Assembly: GCA_019246575.1 (NCBI GenBank)
Contig: JAFAQG010000654.1
Location: 1-6,278, forward strand
Reading direction: 5' to 3'
Source of the DNA: Acidobacteriaceae bacterium
GTDB taxonomy: Bacteria > Acidobacteriota > Terriglobia > Bryobacterales > Bryobacteraceae
Length of the DNA stretch: 6,278 nt
Below, in pieces: positions 5,485-6,278 of this stretch. Under the pieces are notes generated by a model. That model was not told the origin of the DNA. It did not search any database and saw nothing but the letters and a program-made list of their open reading frames with translations. Numbering within the stretch: the first letter of the stretch is position 1; every line of letters begins with the position of its first letter. The translations under genes were made by a program, and so were the position numbers.

Positions 5485-6278
5485 GGGGCTATCGGCGTTA
5501 CTGCCGACGGCGAGGCCGGCTGGCGGCACCAAGCCGGAGCCCGCGCCCGCTCCTGTTGCGAGCGCGCCGCGGCGGTTGCCCGAAAACTTCGAGCAGTTCG
5601 AGAGTTTGCCGCTCGAGCAGATTGTCCCGAGCGGCGAGCAGCCGCGGGGCAGTTTCGACGGGCAACAGATGGAAGAGCTCGCGCAATCGATCCGCGCGAA
5701 CGGAGTCATTCAGCCGATCACGGTCTGCCGGAGAGACGGCAAGTACGTTATCGTGGCGGGAGAGCGGCGCTGGCGCGCCGCGCGGCTGGCCGGACTCAAG
5801 GAAATTCCGGCGCTGGTCCGCACGGTCGAGCAGAACCGGATGCTCGAGCTGGCGCTGATCGAGAACATCCAACGCGAGGACCTGAATCCGATCGAGACCG
5901 CCACCGCGTTTCATCGGCTCATTGACCAGCACAAGTTGAGCCATGAGCAAATTGCGGAAAGGACGGGAAAAGACCGGTCGACGATTACGAACTTCCTGCG
6001 GCTTCTGAAGCTGCCGCGAGAAGTGCAGGAAGATTTGGCGCGCGGCGATATCAGCGTCGGGCACGCGCGGGCGCTGCTGGCGTTGCCGACGGCTCACGCG
6101 CAGCGGCAAGCCGCGCAGCAGATTCTCGATAAGCGGCTTTCGGTTCGCGAAACGGAGCGGCTAGTGAAGCAGCTCGGCGCTCCGAAACAGGCCGACGGAG
6201 TGCAACCAAACGGCTCGGGAAAAATGCCGCTCGATGCCAATGTCCGGGCGGCGATTGACGAGATCCAGGCCGCACTGG
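5438..6278 (+). CDS. parB: Chromosome partitioning protein ParB (Spo0J), 3' end beyond window
   Basis: The frame is open from ATG 5438 to the window edge (280 codons, no stop), so the protein is C-terminally truncated here only by the window. ParB binds parS, loads as a CTP-dependent sliding clamp and stimulates ParA. The N-terminal peptide [13 protein letters not shown] (11-23) matches the basic LGxGLxAL motif that activates ParA ATPase. A Pro/Ala-rich linker follows (~24-45). The ParB N-terminal CTPase domain (~56-150) has the GERRWRAAR box (108-116) and ENIQRED (142-148). The central helix-turn-helix domain that reads parS starts near [19 protein letters not shown] (167-185), followed by LLKLP and GHARALLAL. 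The last visible residues begin the linker to the C-terminal dimerisation domain. The start is fixed by the N-terminal motif: no later start would keep it. The gene overlaps parA by 47 bp. Confidence 0.97.
   Translation, partial: MNKPEPNLSQRKALGKGLSALLPTARPAGGTKPEPAPAPVASAPRRLPENFEQFESLPLEQIVPSGEQPRGSFDGQQMEELAQSIRANGVIQPITVCRRDGKYVIVAGERRWRAARLAGLKEIPALVRTVEQNRMLELALIENIQREDLNPIETATAFHRLIDQHKLSHEQIAERTGKDRSTITNFLRLLKLPREVQEDLARGDISVGHARALLALPTAHAQRQAAQQILDKRLSVRETERLVKQLGAPKQADGVQPNGSGKMPLDANVRAAIDEIQAAL

Noticed and set aside
5498..6109. Minus-strand open frame of 203 codons opposite parB
   Set aside because: Arg-rich shadow of the parB frame, which carries unmistakable ParB motifs throughout.
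1..6278. oriC, DnaA-box cluster, CRISPR, insertion sequences, riboswitches
   Set aside because: No TTATCCACA-type boxes, regularly spaced repeats, transposase motifs or recognisable riboswitch sequence found on either strand by reading.

Overview
This is a gene-dense, high-GC stretch (roughly 60% G+C by eye) of a bacterial chromosome. It is mostly housekeeping sequence with no mobile elements, CRISPR or rRNA. The core is the partition locus mnmG - parS - parA - parB. The two parS palindromes and this gene order are typical of the origin-proximal domain of many bacterial chromosomes, although I see no DnaA-box cluster or oriC here. The lineage cannot be fixed from the sequence. The overall protein character made me think of Acidobacteriota (Solibacter/Bryobacter-like), but this is a low-confidence impression.

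Layout: positions 1-96 (+) hold the last 31 codons of a thiolase whose body lies outside the window. A soluble PAS sensor histidine kinase (103-1215, -) converges on it, with only 6 bp between the stop codons. Upstream of the kinase on the same strand are tRNA-Arg(CCU) (1312-1388, -, CCA encoded) and purD (1408-2628, -), so purD, tRNA and kinase read in one direction with no obvious terminator between them. A 55-bp divergent region (2629-2683) separates purD from mnmG (2684-4582, +). The last three codons and the stop of mnmG lie inside a perfect parS 16-mer (4571-4586). A second parS (4620-4635) lies within what looks like the parA promoter. parA (4684-5484, +) and parB (5438 to window end, +) overlap by 47 bp, and parB is cut by the window edge. 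There is no gene-free stretch over 300 bases.

How the genes work together: ParA (Walker ATPase) and ParB (CTPase and parS-binding clamp) act on the two parS sites to segregate the origin region. The inferred promoter geometry suggests that ParB bound at parS2 represses its own operon. MnmG makes the cmnm5U34 wobble modification of tRNAs (with MnmE, not present here), PurD catalyses the second step of purine synthesis, and the tRNA reads AGG arginine codons. The kinase is an orphan within the window.

I found no convincing undescribed multi-gene system. The most interesting signals are the dual-use sequences around parS: a parS that doubles as a gene's stop codon, and another that sits between promoter elements. 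The absence of rsmG (gidB) between mnmG and parA is also notable.
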